From JABDJL01 sp963664065 (lineage in GTDB: Bacteria; Pseudomonadota; Gammaproteobacteria; Xanthomonadales; SZUA-36): a DNA stretch of 64,000 nt. The translations under genes and the position numbers were made by a program. The DNA lies in contig OY760942.1 of NCBI GenBank assembly GCA_963664065.1, positions 1,860,001-1,924,000 on the forward strand, written 5' to 3'. This document shows, one piece after another, positions 16,951 through 26,024 of the stretch (the stretch's first letter is position 1; each line of letters begins with the position of its first letter). Below the pieces are notes generated by a model. The model was given only the letters and a program-made list of their open reading frames with translations, did no database searches and was not told where the DNA came from.

Positions 16951-18135
16951 TCAGGAAATTACGCCCAGCTTTCGCCCAACGGCTGTAAACGCCTTCACGG
17001 CGCGGTCAAGGTGATGCTTTTCATGAGCCGCAGAAAGCTGAACCCGAATCCTGGATTCGCCCTTGGGAACGACCGGGGAAAAGAAACCAATGACGTAAAT
17101 GCCTTTATCAAGCAAGCGGGCGGCGAATTCCTGGGCCATGGGGGCATCGTAAAGCATGACCGGTACAATCGGATGCAGGCCGGGCTTGATATCGAATCCT
17201 GCGTTCGTCATTGCTGATCTGAAATAGCGGGTGTTTTCTTCGAGCCTGTCACGCAGGCTGGTTGTCCCGGACAACATTGCAAAAACCCTGATTGATGCGG
17301 CTACCAGCGGTGGCGGCAGGGTGTTGGAAAAAAGATAGGGGCGGGAGCGCTGCCTTAGCAGGTCAACGATTTCCTGGCGGCCGGTGGTGAATCCACCGGA
17401 GCCACCCCCCAGCGCCTTGCCCAGCGTGGAGGTGAATATATCGATTTTTTCCATCACGCCATGATGTTCTGCAGAACCCCGGCCGGTGCGGCCCATAAAA
17501 CCGGTAGCGTGGCTGTCATCGACCATGAGCAGTGCGTCGTATTTTTCAGCCAGCTGGGTAATTTCATCAAGTTTCGCGATAAAGCCGTCCATGCTGAATA
17601 CACCATCAGTAGCGATTAATCTTGTGCGGCAATCCTGGGTGTCTTGCAGCGCTTTTTCGAGTGCAGCCATGTCGCTGTTCGGGTAACGGTGGCGTTGTGC
17701 CTTGCATAAGCGGATACCGTCAATGATCGAGGCATGATTCAGGGAATCGGAGATGACTGCGTCCTGCGGACCGAGCAAGGTTTCAAACAGCCCGCCGTTG
17801 GCGTCGAAACAGGAGGTGTAAAGAATGGCGTCGTCGGTGCCGAAAAAGGCCGATATGGTGCTTTCCAGATCCTTGTGGAGATCCTGTGTTCCACAGATAA
17901 AGCGCACCGAAGCCAGGCCGAAACCGTGTTCGTCCAGTGCCTTGTGCGCGGCGGCGATGACTTCAGGGTGATCAGCCAGTCCCAGGTAATTGTTGGCACA
18001 AAAATTCAGGACTTCGCTGCCGTCCGAGACCTTGATTTCTACGTTCTGTGGCGTGGTGATTATCCGTTCATCCTTGTACAGGCCGGCTGCGCGGATTTCT
18101 TCAAGAGTATCGGTCAGGCGTTGCAGTGAAGTCAT
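16951..18135 (-). CDS. kbl: Glycine C-acetyltransferase (2-amino-3-ketobutyrate CoA ligase)
   Basis: PLP enzyme that cleaves 2-amino-3-ketobutyrate with CoA into glycine and acetyl-CoA, the second step of threonine degradation. Family motifs: CANNYLGLADHP, VRFICGTQDLHKDLE, DSLNHASIIDGIRL, MVDDSHATGFMGRTGRG, and the PLP-lysine segment STLGKALGGGSGGF. 394 residues from ATG 18135 (TSLQRLTDTLEEI). It starts one base after the tdh stop, with AGGAAC about ten bases upstream, so it is translated from a tdh-kbl transcript. This is the reverse of the E. coli kbl-tdh order. Confidence 0.97.
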   Translation of the reverse strand: MTSLQRLTDTLEEIRAAGLYKDERIITTPQNVEIKVSDGSEVLNFCANNYLGLADHPEVIAAAHKALDEHGFGLASVRFICGTQDLHKDLESTISAFFGTDDAILYTSCFDANGGLFETLLGPQDAVISDSLNHASIIDGIRLCKAQRHRYPNSDMAALEKALQDTQDCRTRLIATDGVFSMDGFIAKLDEITQLAEKYDALLMVDDSHATGFMGRTGRGSAEHHGVMEKIDIFTSTLGKALGGGSGGFTTGRQEIVDLLRQRSRPYLFSNTLPPPLVAASIRVFAMLSGTTSLRDRLEENTRYFRSAMTNAGFDIKPGLHPIVPVMLYDAPMAQEFAARLLDKGIYVIGFFSPVVPKGESRIRVQLSAAHEKHHLDRAVKAFTAVGRKLGVIS

Positions 18136-18136
18136 C

Positions 18137-19180
18137 TCAGATTGTTCCTGTCCAGTCACACACCACCTTGCCGCACTGCCCGGAGGCCATGAGCTGAAAA
18201 CCGGATTCATACTCGGCAATCGGTATGTGATGCGTCATGGCCTTGTGCAAGGGAAATCCGGTCAAAACCATCTGCGTCATCTTGTACCAGGTTTCGTACA
18301 TGCGCCGTCCGTAAATTCCGTGCAGTTCCAGTCCCTTAAAGATAATCTGGTCCCAGTCCACGCCGGTTCCGGCAGGCAACAGGCCGAGCAGGGCAACTTT
18401 GCCGCCATGAAACATATGGTGCAGCAGGTCATTGAAGGCGCCGGGGTGCCCGGACATTTCCAGCCCGATGTCGAAGCCCTCGATACCCAGTTCTTTGACC
18501 GTTTCAGCAATAGAACCTCTTGTTACGTTGATAACGCGGTTGGCCCCCATTTCTTTCGCCAGTTCCAGCCGGTAGTCATTCACATCGGTAATAACCACGT
18601 GCCTTGCCCCGACATGCCGGCAAATACCGGCCGCAATGATGCCAACCGGGCCTGCGCCGGTAATCAATACATCCTCACCGACCAGGTCAAATTGCAGGGC
18701 GCAATGGGCAGCATTGCCAAATGGGTCAAAAAATGCCGCCAGTTCAGGGGGGATTTCATCCGGTATCGGCCACAGGTTGCTGGCTGGCACCACGATAAAT
18801 TCTGCGAAAGCGCCGTTTCGATTGACGCCGATGCCTTCGGTATTGGGGCACAGGTGACGCTTGCCGGCACGACAATTCCGGCAATGGCCGCAAACGATGT
18901 GGCCTTCAGCGGATACACGGTCTCCGACCTGGTAGCCGTCGACACCTTGGCCGAGTACTTCGATTAGGCCGACGAACTCGTGCCCAATCACCAGGCCGGG
19001 CCTGATGGTGCGCTGGGACCATTCGTCCCAGTTGTAGATATGCAGATCGGTGCCACAGATCGAGGTTTTTTCCATGCGGATAAGAACTTCGTTGGTACCG
19101 GGGTCGGGAACGGGAACCTGCTCCATCCAGATGCCGGGAGCGGCCTCTCGTTTTACCAGTGCTTGCATGGTCCGGGACAT
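18137..19180 (-). CDS. tdh: L-threonine 3-dehydrogenase
   Basis: Zinc-dependent NAD+ oxidoreductase of the medium-chain family, making 2-amino-3-ketobutyrate from threonine. Catalytic zinc ligands appear in SICGTDLHIYNW and IGHEFVGLIE. The structural-zinc cysteine loop is CGHCRNCRAGKRHLC. The NAD-binding glycine motif is ITGAGPVGIIAAG. 347 residues. ATG 19180 has AGGAG five bases upstream; MQALVK at 19168 is a second option. First gene of the tdh-kbl pair, divergent from miaB. Confidence 0.97.
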   Translation of the reverse strand: MSRTMQALVKREAAPGIWMEQVPVPDPGTNEVLIRMEKTSICGTDLHIYNWDEWSQRTIRPGLVIGHEFVGLIEVLGQGVDGYQVGDRVSAEGHIVCGHCRNCRAGKRHLCPNTEGIGVNRNGAFAEFIVVPASNLWPIPDEIPPELAAFFDPFGNAAHCALQFDLVGEDVLITGAGPVGIIAAGICRHVGARHVVITDVNDYRLELAKEMGANRVINVTRGSIAETVKELGIEGFDIGLEMSGHPGAFNDLLHHMFHGGKVALLGLLPAGTGVDWDQIIFKGLELHGIYGRRMYETWYKMTQMVLTGFPLHKAMTHHIPIAEYESGFQLMASGQCGKVVCDWTGTI

Positions 19181-19394
19181 GGTTGCTCCTGTTCAGGAAT
19201 CGGGCTGGTGATGCGTGAAAACGGCAGAATTATAACGGAGGAACGGTTTCGAGACAGGTTTCGGGTTATTTTATTAGCGGTCGACAGGTATGGCGGGGGC
19301 ATGGCAGGATTGGCGTCTTGCGTGTATCCTGTCGGGCCTTTCGCGCCGGCAGGTATGCTGTGCACTATATGAGGATATTAAAGAGACAGGAATT

Positions 19395-20747
19395 GTGAGC
19401 GGTAAGTTATATATCAAGACGCACGGTTGTCAGATGAATGAGTACGATTCCGATAAGATGTCGGACGTGCTGGCGGCCTCTCATGGCCTGGAGTTGACCC
19501 TGGTCGAGGCCGAAGCGGACGTCATCCTGATCAATACCTGTTCTATTCGGGAGAAAGCCCAGGAGAAGGTGTTTTCACAACTTGGACGCTGGCGCGCACT
19601 GAAGGAAAAGAATCCGCACCTGGTAATCGGTGTGGGCGGATGTGTAGCCAGCCAGGAAGGCAAGGCGCTGTTAAAACGCGCACCTTATGTCGACATGGTG
19701 TTCGGTCCACAAACCCTGCACCGTCTGCCCTTCATGCTGGATTCTACCCGTGAAAACGGCAAACCGGCTGTGGATATCTCATTCCCCGAAATAGAAAAAT
19801 TCGACTCGCTGCCGGCGCCCGGCGCCAAAGGCCCCAGCGCCTTTGTTTCCGTGATGGAAGGTTGCAGCAAATATTGCACATTCTGTGTCGTGCCTTATAC
19901 GCGTGGCGAGGAAGTCAGCAGGCCGCTTGATGACGTGGTGGCAGAATGTGCCGCTCTTGCAGGGCAGGGAGTGCGGGAAATAAACCTGTTGGGCCAGAAC
20001 GTGAATTCCTTTAGCGGCCTGATGCATGACGGCCTGGAAGCGGATTTGGCACTACTGATCCATTACGTGGCAGCCATTGAAGGCATTGACCGCATTCGTT
20101 TCACCACCTCCCACCCGGTTGAATTCAGCCGGAACCTCATAGACGCATTTGGAGAGGTGCCCGAACTGGTTAATTTCGTACACCTGCCCGTGCAAAGTGG
20201 TTCAGACCGCGTGTTGTCCATGATGAAAAGAGGGCACACAGCACTGGAATACAAACAGAAAATTCGCCGATTACGCGAGCAAAGGCCTGATATCTGCCTT
20301 TCCTCGGATTTTATCGTCGGCTTTCCAGGAGAAACAGAGCAGGACTTCGAGGCGACTCTGAAACTGATACGCGACATCGGCTTCGATCAGAGTTTCAGCT
20401 TCATTTACAGTGCCAGACTAGGCACACCTGCGGCCTCATTGGTCGATGACACACCGCTGGAAATCAAAAAAGAACGCTTAATGCGACTGCAGAGATTGAT
20501 CAATGAGCAGGCCGGGGAAATCAGCAAGGGCATGGTAAACAGCCGGCAACGCATTCTGGTCGAAGGAAGCAGCCGCAAAGACCCGCAACAGCTTGCAGGA
20601 CGAACCGAAAACAACCGCGTGGTGAATTTCGACGGACATCCCCGATTGATAGGCCATTTTGTAAATGTGTTTATCACACAGGCTCTGAGCAATTCATTGC
20701 GCGGAAGGCTGGTAAAAACCGAAGACCCTTCCATGGCTGTTGCCTGA
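19395..20747 (+). CDS. miaB: tRNA-2-methylthio-N6-dimethylallyladenosine synthase MiaB
   Basis: Radical-SAM methylthiotransferase that modifies A37 of tRNAs reading UNN codons. The N-terminal UPF0004 domain has its three cluster cysteines in KTHGCQMNEYDSDKM, INTCSIREKAQEKV and GGCVASQEG. The radical-SAM motif is GCSKYCTFCVVPYTRGEE (CxxxCxxC). A C-terminal TRAM domain follows (GRTENNRVVNF, LIGHFVNVFIT). The start is GTG 19395 with AGGA five bases upstream, giving 450 residues; the open frame extends upstream to 19290 without family similarity. First gene of the miaB-ybeZ-ybeY-corC series. Confidence 0.96.
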   Translation: MSGKLYIKTHGCQMNEYDSDKMSDVLAASHGLELTLVEAEADVILINTCSIREKAQEKVFSQLGRWRALKEKNPHLVIGVGGCVASQEGKALLKRAPYVDMVFGPQTLHRLPFMLDSTRENGKPAVDISFPEIEKFDSLPAPGAKGPSAFVSVMEGCSKYCTFCVVPYTRGEEVSRPLDDVVAECAALAGQGVREINLLGQNVNSFSGLMHDGLEADLALLIHYVAAIEGIDRIRFTTSHPVEFSRNLIDAFGEVPELVNFVHLPVQSGSDRVLSMMKRGHTALEYKQKIRRLREQRPDICLSSDFIVGFPGETEQDFEATLKLIRDIGFDQSFSFIYSARLGTPAASLVDDTPLEIKKERLMRLQRLINEQAGEISKGMVNSRQRILVEGSSRKDPQQLAGRTENNRVVNFDGHPRLIGHFVNVFITQALSNSLRGRLVKTEDPSMAVA

Positions 20748-20759
20748 GCCAGAGCAAGA

Positions 20760-21737
20760 ATGAGTCCCCGAAAAACGCTGGAACTGGAACCCGCGGATAC
20801 CGAAAGGCTGGCAAACCTGTGCGGGCAATTCGATCAACACCTGAAGCAGATTGAATCTCGCCTGGGTGTCGAAATATTTTGCCGTGGAAACATTTTTTCA
20901 TTTGAAGGCAATACGCGGCAGGTGCGCTGCGCTACCCGTCTGCTCAAGGAACTGTATTCAATGTCGGAATGCGAAACTTTGAACCCGGAAACGATTAATC
21001 TGCATCTCCAGGAGTCGGGTATGGCAGAGATGGCCGAGCCGGGACGGCTTATGCCAACTGACGATGAGGTAACCATCGTCACCCGCTCTGGCACGATTCG
21101 CGGGCGCGGGCCGAATCAGAAAGCCTATTTGCGCAATATCAACAAGCATGCGGTCAACTTTGGTATCGGACCTGCCGGTACCGGCAAAACCTACCTGGCC
21201 ATGGCTTGTGCAGTTGCTGCTCTTCAGCAGGATCGTGTTCAGCGCATTGTGCTGGTTCGCCCAGCCGTAGAAGCCGGAGAAAGGCTGGGGTTTTTACCTG
21301 GCGATATGGCACAGAAAGTCGACCCCTACCTCAGGCCGCTTTACGATGCTTCTTACGAGATGCTCGGATTTGAACGTGTTTCCCGCTTGATTGAGCGGCA
21401 CGTGATCGAGGTTGCACCGCTGGCGTTTATGCGCGGACGTACTTTGAATGACGCCTTTGTAATCCTCGATGAAGCTCAAAATACGACCGGCGAGCAGATG
21501 AAAATGTTCCTGACCCGCATCGGATTTGGTTCTACCGCCGTCATCACCGGAGACATCACCCAGATCGATCTGCCGCACCATCAGCTTTCCGGAATGAAAC
21601 AGGCTCTGCAGATTCTCAAGGGTGTTGAAGGCATCAGCTTTACTTACTTCACGCCCCGGGACGTCGTCCGCCACCCGATGGTGCAGCGAATTGTCGAAGC
21701 CTACGATGAAGCCGAAGACAATGGTGAAGACGCCTGA
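20760..21737 (+). CDS. ybeZ: PhoH-like ATPase YbeZ
   Basis: P-loop ATPase of the PhoH family that works with YbeY in RNA metabolism and ribosome quality control; the exact reaction is unresolved. An N-terminal KH-like region includes VEIFCRGNIFSFEGN. The Walker A site is GIGPAGTGKTYLAM, followed by VLVRPAVEAGERLGFLPGD and the Walker B FVILDEAQNTT. The end is acidic (EAEDNGEDA). 325 residues. It starts 12 bases after miaB and ends four bases before ybeY, a fixed gammaproteobacterial order. Confidence 0.94.
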   Translation: MSPRKTLELEPADTERLANLCGQFDQHLKQIESRLGVEIFCRGNIFSFEGNTRQVRCATRLLKELYSMSECETLNPETINLHLQESGMAEMAEPGRLMPTDDEVTIVTRSGTIRGRGPNQKAYLRNINKHAVNFGIGPAGTGKTYLAMACAVAALQQDRVQRIVLVRPAVEAGERLGFLPGDMAQKVDPYLRPLYDASYEMLGFERVSRLIERHVIEVAPLAFMRGRTLNDAFVILDEAQNTTGEQMKMFLTRIGFGSTAVITGDITQIDLPHHQLSGMKQALQILKGVEGISFTYFTPRDVVRHPMVQRIVEAYDEAEDNGEDA

Positions 21738-21741
21738 GCGA

Positions 21742-22221
21742 ATGAGTATTTCGCTGGTGGTACAAAGGGCCTCTAAAGACCAGCTAACGCCCGGTGATGA
21801 TGATTTGCATCGATGGGCCGAGTCGGCGCTGCAAGGGAACAAGGCTTCTTATGAGGTCACGATCCGACTGGTTGACGAGGCCGAAAGCAGACAACTGAAC
21901 GCCAACTACCGTAAGCACGATGCTGCAACCAATGTTTTGTCTTTTCCCGCCGGAATACCGGAAGATATTCAAAAAGAGCTCGAATCAAACTCCGGCAGGC
22001 GGCCACTTGGCGACCTGGTGATCTGTGTGCCTGTAGTCAACCAGGAGGCGCATGACCAGGGTAAGCCGGTGATCGATCATTGGGCCCACCTGGTGGTCCA
22101 CGGAACCCTGCATTTACTGGGCCACGATCACGAAGAGCCGGAGCAGGCAAAGTCCATGGAGCAGCTTGAGAAAAACATACTGTTGACCTTTGGAATTCGA
22201 GATCCATACCTTGCCGGCTAG
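21742..22221 (+). CDS. ybeY: Endoribonuclease YbeY (16S rRNA 3'-end maturation)
   Basis: Zinc metalloprotein needed for 16S rRNA processing and ribosome quality control. The UPF0054 signature is HGTLHLLGHDHE, with the three zinc histidines. Earlier conserved parts are LNANYRKHDAATNVLSFP and GDLVICVPVV. I start at ATG 21742 (MSISLVVQRASK), four bases after ybeZ, giving 159 residues. The frame is open further upstream, but only over the end of ybeZ. Confidence 0.94.
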   Translation: MSISLVVQRASKDQLTPGDDDLHRWAESALQGNKASYEVTIRLVDEAESRQLNANYRKHDAATNVLSFPAGIPEDIQKELESNSGRRPLGDLVICVPVVNQEAHDQGKPVIDHWAHLVVHGTLHLLGHDHEEPEQAKSMEQLEKNILLTFGIRDPYLAG

Positions 22222-22338
22222 TTTGAATTAAGCTTCGAAAGCTGAAAATCCTGCGTAAATCTGGTAAAAGACTGGAACAGGGGTGTATTGAGCCCCATAT
22301 TCGCGGTGACGTAAATAAGCGTTGCCATATAAACCACC

Positions 22339-23187
22339 ATGAGCGAAGACCAATCGAGTAACGGTGCCGGGGATAAATCCTGGATAGAGCGCATAGCGAG
22401 TGCATTCTCCAGTGAACCACGGGACCGGGACGAACTGAAAAAACTCCTGAATGAATCCCTTCAAAGGGGTGTGCTGGATGCGGACGCCCTGGCAATGATG
22501 GAAGGCGCCCTGGAAGTATCAGAAATGCAGGTCCGTGATGCGATGGTGTCCCGTTCACAGATGGTCGTCATCCCGCGTGACGGGACACCGAAAGAATTTC
22601 TGCCGCGAATACTGGAGTCAGGACATTCCCGCTTCCCTGTGATCGGGGAAGACCGGGACGAGGTCGAGGGGATACTCCTGGCCAAGGACCTGCTGAGACA
22701 CTTTGCCGATGGCGCAAATGATTTCAAACTTATGGAAGTGATGCGACCTGCGGTTGTCATTCCTGAAAGCAAGCGCCTCAATATGTTGTTGAGGGATTTT
22801 CGTGCGAGCCGCAACCACATGGCCATAGTGGTGGACGAATACGGCGGCGTGTCCGGTTTAATAACCATTGAAGACGTGCTCGAGGAAATCGTGGGTGAAA
22901 TCGACGATGAGCATGATGAGGAAGAGCAGTCTGCAGTTTCCGAATTGGGGAAGAATCGATACAAGGTCCAGGCGCTGGCCCCGATTGAAGACTTCAACGA
23001 AACCTTTGACTGCAATTTCAGTGATGATGACTACGACACGGTGGGCGGCCTGGTGATGGCGGAATTCGGTTACGTGCCGGAACGTGGTGAAACCGTGATA
23101 CTGGCAAAGCGATTTGAGTTTAAAGTGACCTCATCCAGCAGCCGCCGCATCTTTACACTGGAGCTGAATGTACTCAGCACCGTCTGA
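22339..23187 (+). CDS. corC: CorC/HlyC family CBS-domain protein
   Basis: Cytosolic protein linked to magnesium/cobalt efflux (YbeX in E. coli). An N-terminal segment is followed by two CBS motifs (about 68-190: VRDAMVSRSQMVVIP, SGHSRFPVIGEDRDEVEGIL, NHMAIVVDEYGGVSGLITIE). The C-terminal CorC_HlyC domain runs from about 205 (YKVQALAPIEDFNETFDC, DTVGGLVMAEFGYVPERGE). 282 residues. The ATG 22339 ribosome site is weak. The 117 bases before it contain only a short AGCTT-CGA-AAGCT hairpin. It overlaps the next gene by 20 bases. Confidence 0.93.
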   Translation: MSEDQSSNGAGDKSWIERIASAFSSEPRDRDELKKLLNESLQRGVLDADALAMMEGALEVSEMQVRDAMVSRSQMVVIPRDGTPKEFLPRILESGHSRFPVIGEDRDEVEGILLAKDLLRHFADGANDFKLMEVMRPAVVIPESKRLNMLLRDFRASRNHMAIVVDEYGGVSGLITIEDVLEEIVGEIDDEHDEEEQSAVSELGKNRYKVQALAPIEDFNETFDCNFSDDDYDTVGGLVMAEFGYVPERGETVILAKRFEFKVTSSSSRRIFTLELNVLSTV

Positions 23188-24412
23188 CCGCCGGTGGTTT
23201 CGCCACTTTCTGAATCCAGCAGCCGGGGTTTTGTGCCTGCCGTTACTGGTCCTGATTTTCCTGAGCCAGCCAAACCTGGCAACAGCACAGGCCTCCGGTC
23301 TGGATATTCCGCCAGCTTCAGCACCAAAGGAAGCGTGGCTGGTAACTTATTCACCCGGTGATATTTACTGGCAAAGGTTTGGTCATAATGCGATCTGGAT
23401 ACGTGACGCCGCAAGCGGCATAGATCACACCTTCAACTTCGGTTTTTTTGACTTCCAGCAGGACCGGTTCATAAGCCGGTTCATCCAGGGAAGAATGCTG
23501 TATTTTGCGGTCGCGCAGCGTGCAGCAGACGAGTTTCAGCAATATCATTTTGAAAACCGAAGCATTTCTGCACAGAGACTCGAGCTGGCGCCTGATGCGT
23601 TCGAGCAGTTAAGCACTTATTTACTTGAGCAGGTACAACCGGCAAATCGAAATTACCTCTACGATTACTACCTGAATAACTGCTCCACACGGGTAAGAGA
23701 CGCGCTGGATCTTGCCCTCGGCGGAGCCATTAAAGACCGTTATTCCGGGCAAGTTGCCGGACAGAATTTTCGAGCACACACACGTCGCTCTACAAGCATG
23801 GATTTCTGGTATTACCTGGTTTTGGAAGCGGCTCTGGGCTTGCCCGTAGATCAGAGCATCAGCCGCTGGGATGAAATGTTTTTACCTTCCGTGGTGGCAG
23901 ACCTTGTTTCAGAGCTGGAAATTGACGGAACGGCCCTGGCCGGGGAAAGGCTGTATATTTACCGTGCAAACATCGAATTGCCTCCAGCCACTGCCCCGGC
24001 TGTATGGCTGCAATACCTGCTTTTTTCTGTACTGTTGACCGCCTTTTTCCTCGGCTTGTGCCGCCTGGCGGGACCGCTCCTGGCTGGAGGCAGTGCACTG
24101 GCCTGGCTATTGGTGACAGCGACTGGCGGACTGGTGCTGGCAGGCCTGTGGTTTTTTACCGATCACGCCGTGGCAAACCCAAACGCAAATCTGCTGCTAT
24201 TGAACCCGTTAGCACTGCTGGGTCTGTGGCCTGCGTTGAGAAGATTTGCTTCGATATTAATAATTGGCGGCCTGCTACTGGCGGCGATACAAGCCCTGGT
24301 TCCTTCGGGTCAATACAATCTGGATTTGCTGGCGTTTATTGCGCCGCTGAATGCAGCTTGCGCTTACTGGTTATGGCGCCAGCCATTGATGTTAAAAGAC
24401 GGCCTGAAATAA
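23168..24412 (+). CDS. DUF4105-domain membrane protein
   Basis: About 414 residues. An N-terminal hydrophobic signal/anchor (LCLPLLVLIFLSQPNLA) precedes a periplasmic DUF4105 domain at about 55-260: WLVTYSPGDIYWQRFGHNAIW, then HTFNFGFFDF and YDYYLNNCSTRVRDALD, which contain the conserved His and the NNCSTxxRD motif resembling NlpC/P60-type Cys-His hydrolases. Three or four C-terminal membrane spans follow from about 280. Function is unknown; a periplasmic peptidase or amidase-like role is an inference from the motif. It starts inside corC, in the position where lnt normally follows in gammaproteobacteria, and is convergent with the SixA-like gene 6 bases away. Confidence 0.85.
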   Translation: MYSAPSDRRWFRHFLNPAAGVLCLPLLVLIFLSQPNLATAQASGLDIPPASAPKEAWLVTYSPGDIYWQRFGHNAIWIRDAASGIDHTFNFGFFDFQQDRFISRFIQGRMLYFAVAQRAADEFQQYHFENRSISAQRLELAPDAFEQLSTYLLEQVQPANRNYLYDYYLNNCSTRVRDALDLALGGAIKDRYSGQVAGQNFRAHTRRSTSMDFWYYLVLEAALGLPVDQSISRWDEMFLPSVVADLVSELEIDGTALAGERLYIYRANIELPPATAPAVWLQYLLFSVLLTAFFLGLCRLAGPLLAGGSALAWLLVTATGGLVLAGLWFFTDHAVANPNANLLLLNPLALLGLWPALRRFASILIIGGLLLAAIQALVPSGQYNLDLLAFIAPLNAACAYWLWRQPLMLKDGLK

Positions 24413-24418
24413 TTTCCG

Positions 24419-24949
24419 TCAACGGTTCTTCCACAGTTCTGCAAGATCGACTTCCGAAAGGGTCGTTTGGCCTTCAGTGATTTTCAGCAAGAATGCGCGC
24501 TCATATTCGCTGTCATTCATGGGCTCCACATGGCATTCACAGAGCATTGCAGCCAATTGCGGTATGGTATTGCTATGGCCCACCACGAAGGCATTCAATT
24601 GTTGCTCCCGGAGTTTCCTTAGCAACAGTTGTTGCCGGCCTGGGTCATATCTGCCGATTTCCAGGCCCAGCCGATCCGCCAGTGGACAAACAGTGTCCAG
24701 GGTGCGCCTGAATTCCGATGACCAGATGGCCTGAATATCTGGGCCGGATACCCATTGAGCGAAAAAACGCGCACGCGCCTGACCCGTTTCAGTTAATTCG
24801 GGATCGAATCCTCCACTGGCCTTTTCTGCATGCCTGACCAGTACCAGGCTGTACTCTGCCGGTAGCTCCAGCTCAGCTGCCTGCGCTAAATTACAAGCCA
24901 GCAGGACTAGCCCTAAAACCGCCACTGCTATACGAATGGTTTTATTCAT
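24419..24949 (-). CDS. Secreted SixA-like histidine phosphatase family protein
   Basis: 176 residues. An N-terminal signal peptide or anchor (IRIAVAVLGLVLLACNLAQA, cleavage after AQA) is followed by a histidine-phosphatase fold. The catalytic His lies in LVLVRHAEKASGG (RHG-type motif, here RHA), followed by ELTETGQARARF, SSEFRRTLDT and the second His in FVVGHSNTIPQL. The LAACN stretch could also be read as a weak lipobox (LLAC). The substrate is unknown. Start ATG 24949 lies within the last codons of prfA (8-base overlap), so translation is coupled to prfA. Confidence 0.85.
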   Translation of the reverse strand: MNKTIRIAVAVLGLVLLACNLAQAAELELPAEYSLVLVRHAEKASGGFDPELTETGQARARFFAQWVSGPDIQAIWSSEFRRTLDTVCPLADRLGLEIGRYDPGRQQLLLRKLREQQLNAFVVGHSNTIPQLAAMLCECHVEPMNDSEYERAFLLKITEGQTTLSEVDLAELWKNR

Positions 24950-26024
24950 CAAATTCTGCCAGTACGCGTGCCTGGTGCTCCTGCAAAAGCGGATCGATGA
25001 TGGCGTCAAGTGCTCCGGCCAGCACCTCGTCCAATTTGTACAGTGTCAGGTTGATACGGTGATCGGTAACACGGCCTTGTGGAAAGTTATAGGTACGAAT
25101 TCGCTGTGAACGGTCACCGGAACCGACTTGTAATTTGCGTGACTCGGCCTGTTCCTCGAGCTGGCGCGTTTGTTCCTGCTCCAGGATTCGAGCGTGCAAC
25201 AGGGATAAGGCACGCGCCTTGTTTTTATGCTGCGACCTCTCATCCTGGCACTCAACCACGATGCCGGTGGGCAGGTGTGTAATGCGAATGGCGGAGTCTG
25301 TGGTATTCACATGTTGCCCACCGGCACCGGAAGCGCGAAAAGTGTCAATCCGCAGATCGCCTGTTTGAATGTCAACGTCTTCGATATTCTCGCGCTCGGG
25401 AAGAATCGCCACGGTGCAGGCTGAAGTATGAATTCGCCCCTGGGATTCGGTTTCCGGAACCCGTTGAACCCGGTGGGTGCCGGATTCATATTTCAGCTTT
25501 GAGAATGCGCCAAGACCGATAAGGCGGGCGACAATCTCTTTGTAGCCACCATGCTCGCCCTGGTTCTGGCTGAGGATCTCGATTTTCCATTTGTTTTGTT
25601 CCGCGTATCGCGTATACATCCGGAACAGGTCTCCCGCGAATAAGCCGGCTTCATCGCCACCCGTTCCGGCCCGAATCTCGAGGAAAATATTGCTGTCATC
25701 ATCAGGATCCCGGGGTAACAGCAGCAACTTGAGTTCTTGTTCAAGCATTTCCTTTCGCTTGCCAGTGGTCGCCAGTTCTTCCTCGGCGAGGCTTTTCATG
25801 GCAGGATCCGAATCGGCGAGCATTTGGCGGGCCTCGACTCTTGAAGCCTCATTGGCCAGCCACAGTTTCCAGGCATTGACCACGGGTTCCACGCTTGAGT
25901 ATTCGCGGGACAAATCCCTGAACTGGTCCTGATCGCTCATGACCTCGGGTTGCGAAAGCAAAATAGCAATCTCTTCATGGCGGGCTTCAACCTGCTTCAA
26001 ACGGTTTCGGATACTGTCATTCAT
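24942..26024 (-). CDS. prfA: Peptide chain release factor 1
   Basis: Recognises UAA and UAG and triggers peptide release. Domain order: N-terminal helical region, a central domain with the codon-reading tripeptide in RVPETESQGRIHTSACT (PxT form, here PET), and the catalytic loop ASGAGGQHVNTTDSAIR carrying GGQ. The C-terminal region has RSQRIRTYNFPQGRVTDHR. 360 residues, normal. It overlaps hemA by four bases (ATGA). In many gammaproteobacteria prmC, which methylates the GGQ glutamine, follows; here a phosphatase gene follows instead. Confidence 0.97.
   Translation of the reverse strand: MNDSIRNRLKQVEARHEEIAILLSQPEVMSDQDQFRDLSREYSSVEPVVNAWKLWLANEASRVEARQMLADSDPAMKSLAEEELATTGKRKEMLEQELKLLLLPRDPDDDSNIFLEIRAGTGGDEAGLFAGDLFRMYTRYAEQNKWKIEILSQNQGEHGGYKEIVARLIGLGAFSKLKYESGTHRVQRVPETESQGRIHTSACTVAILPERENIEDVDIQTGDLRIDTFRASGAGGQHVNTTDSAIRITHLPTGIVVECQDERSQHKNKARALSLLHARILEQEQTRQLEEQAESRKLQVGSGDRSQRIRTYNFPQGRVTDHRINLTLYKLDEVLAGALDAIIDPLLQEHQARVLAEFDE

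Noticed and set aside
13305..19180. The TonB receptor plus tdh-kbl segment as a mobile island
   Set aside because: No integrase, transposase, direct repeats or tRNA junction were seen; it is simply a different gene order after glmM.
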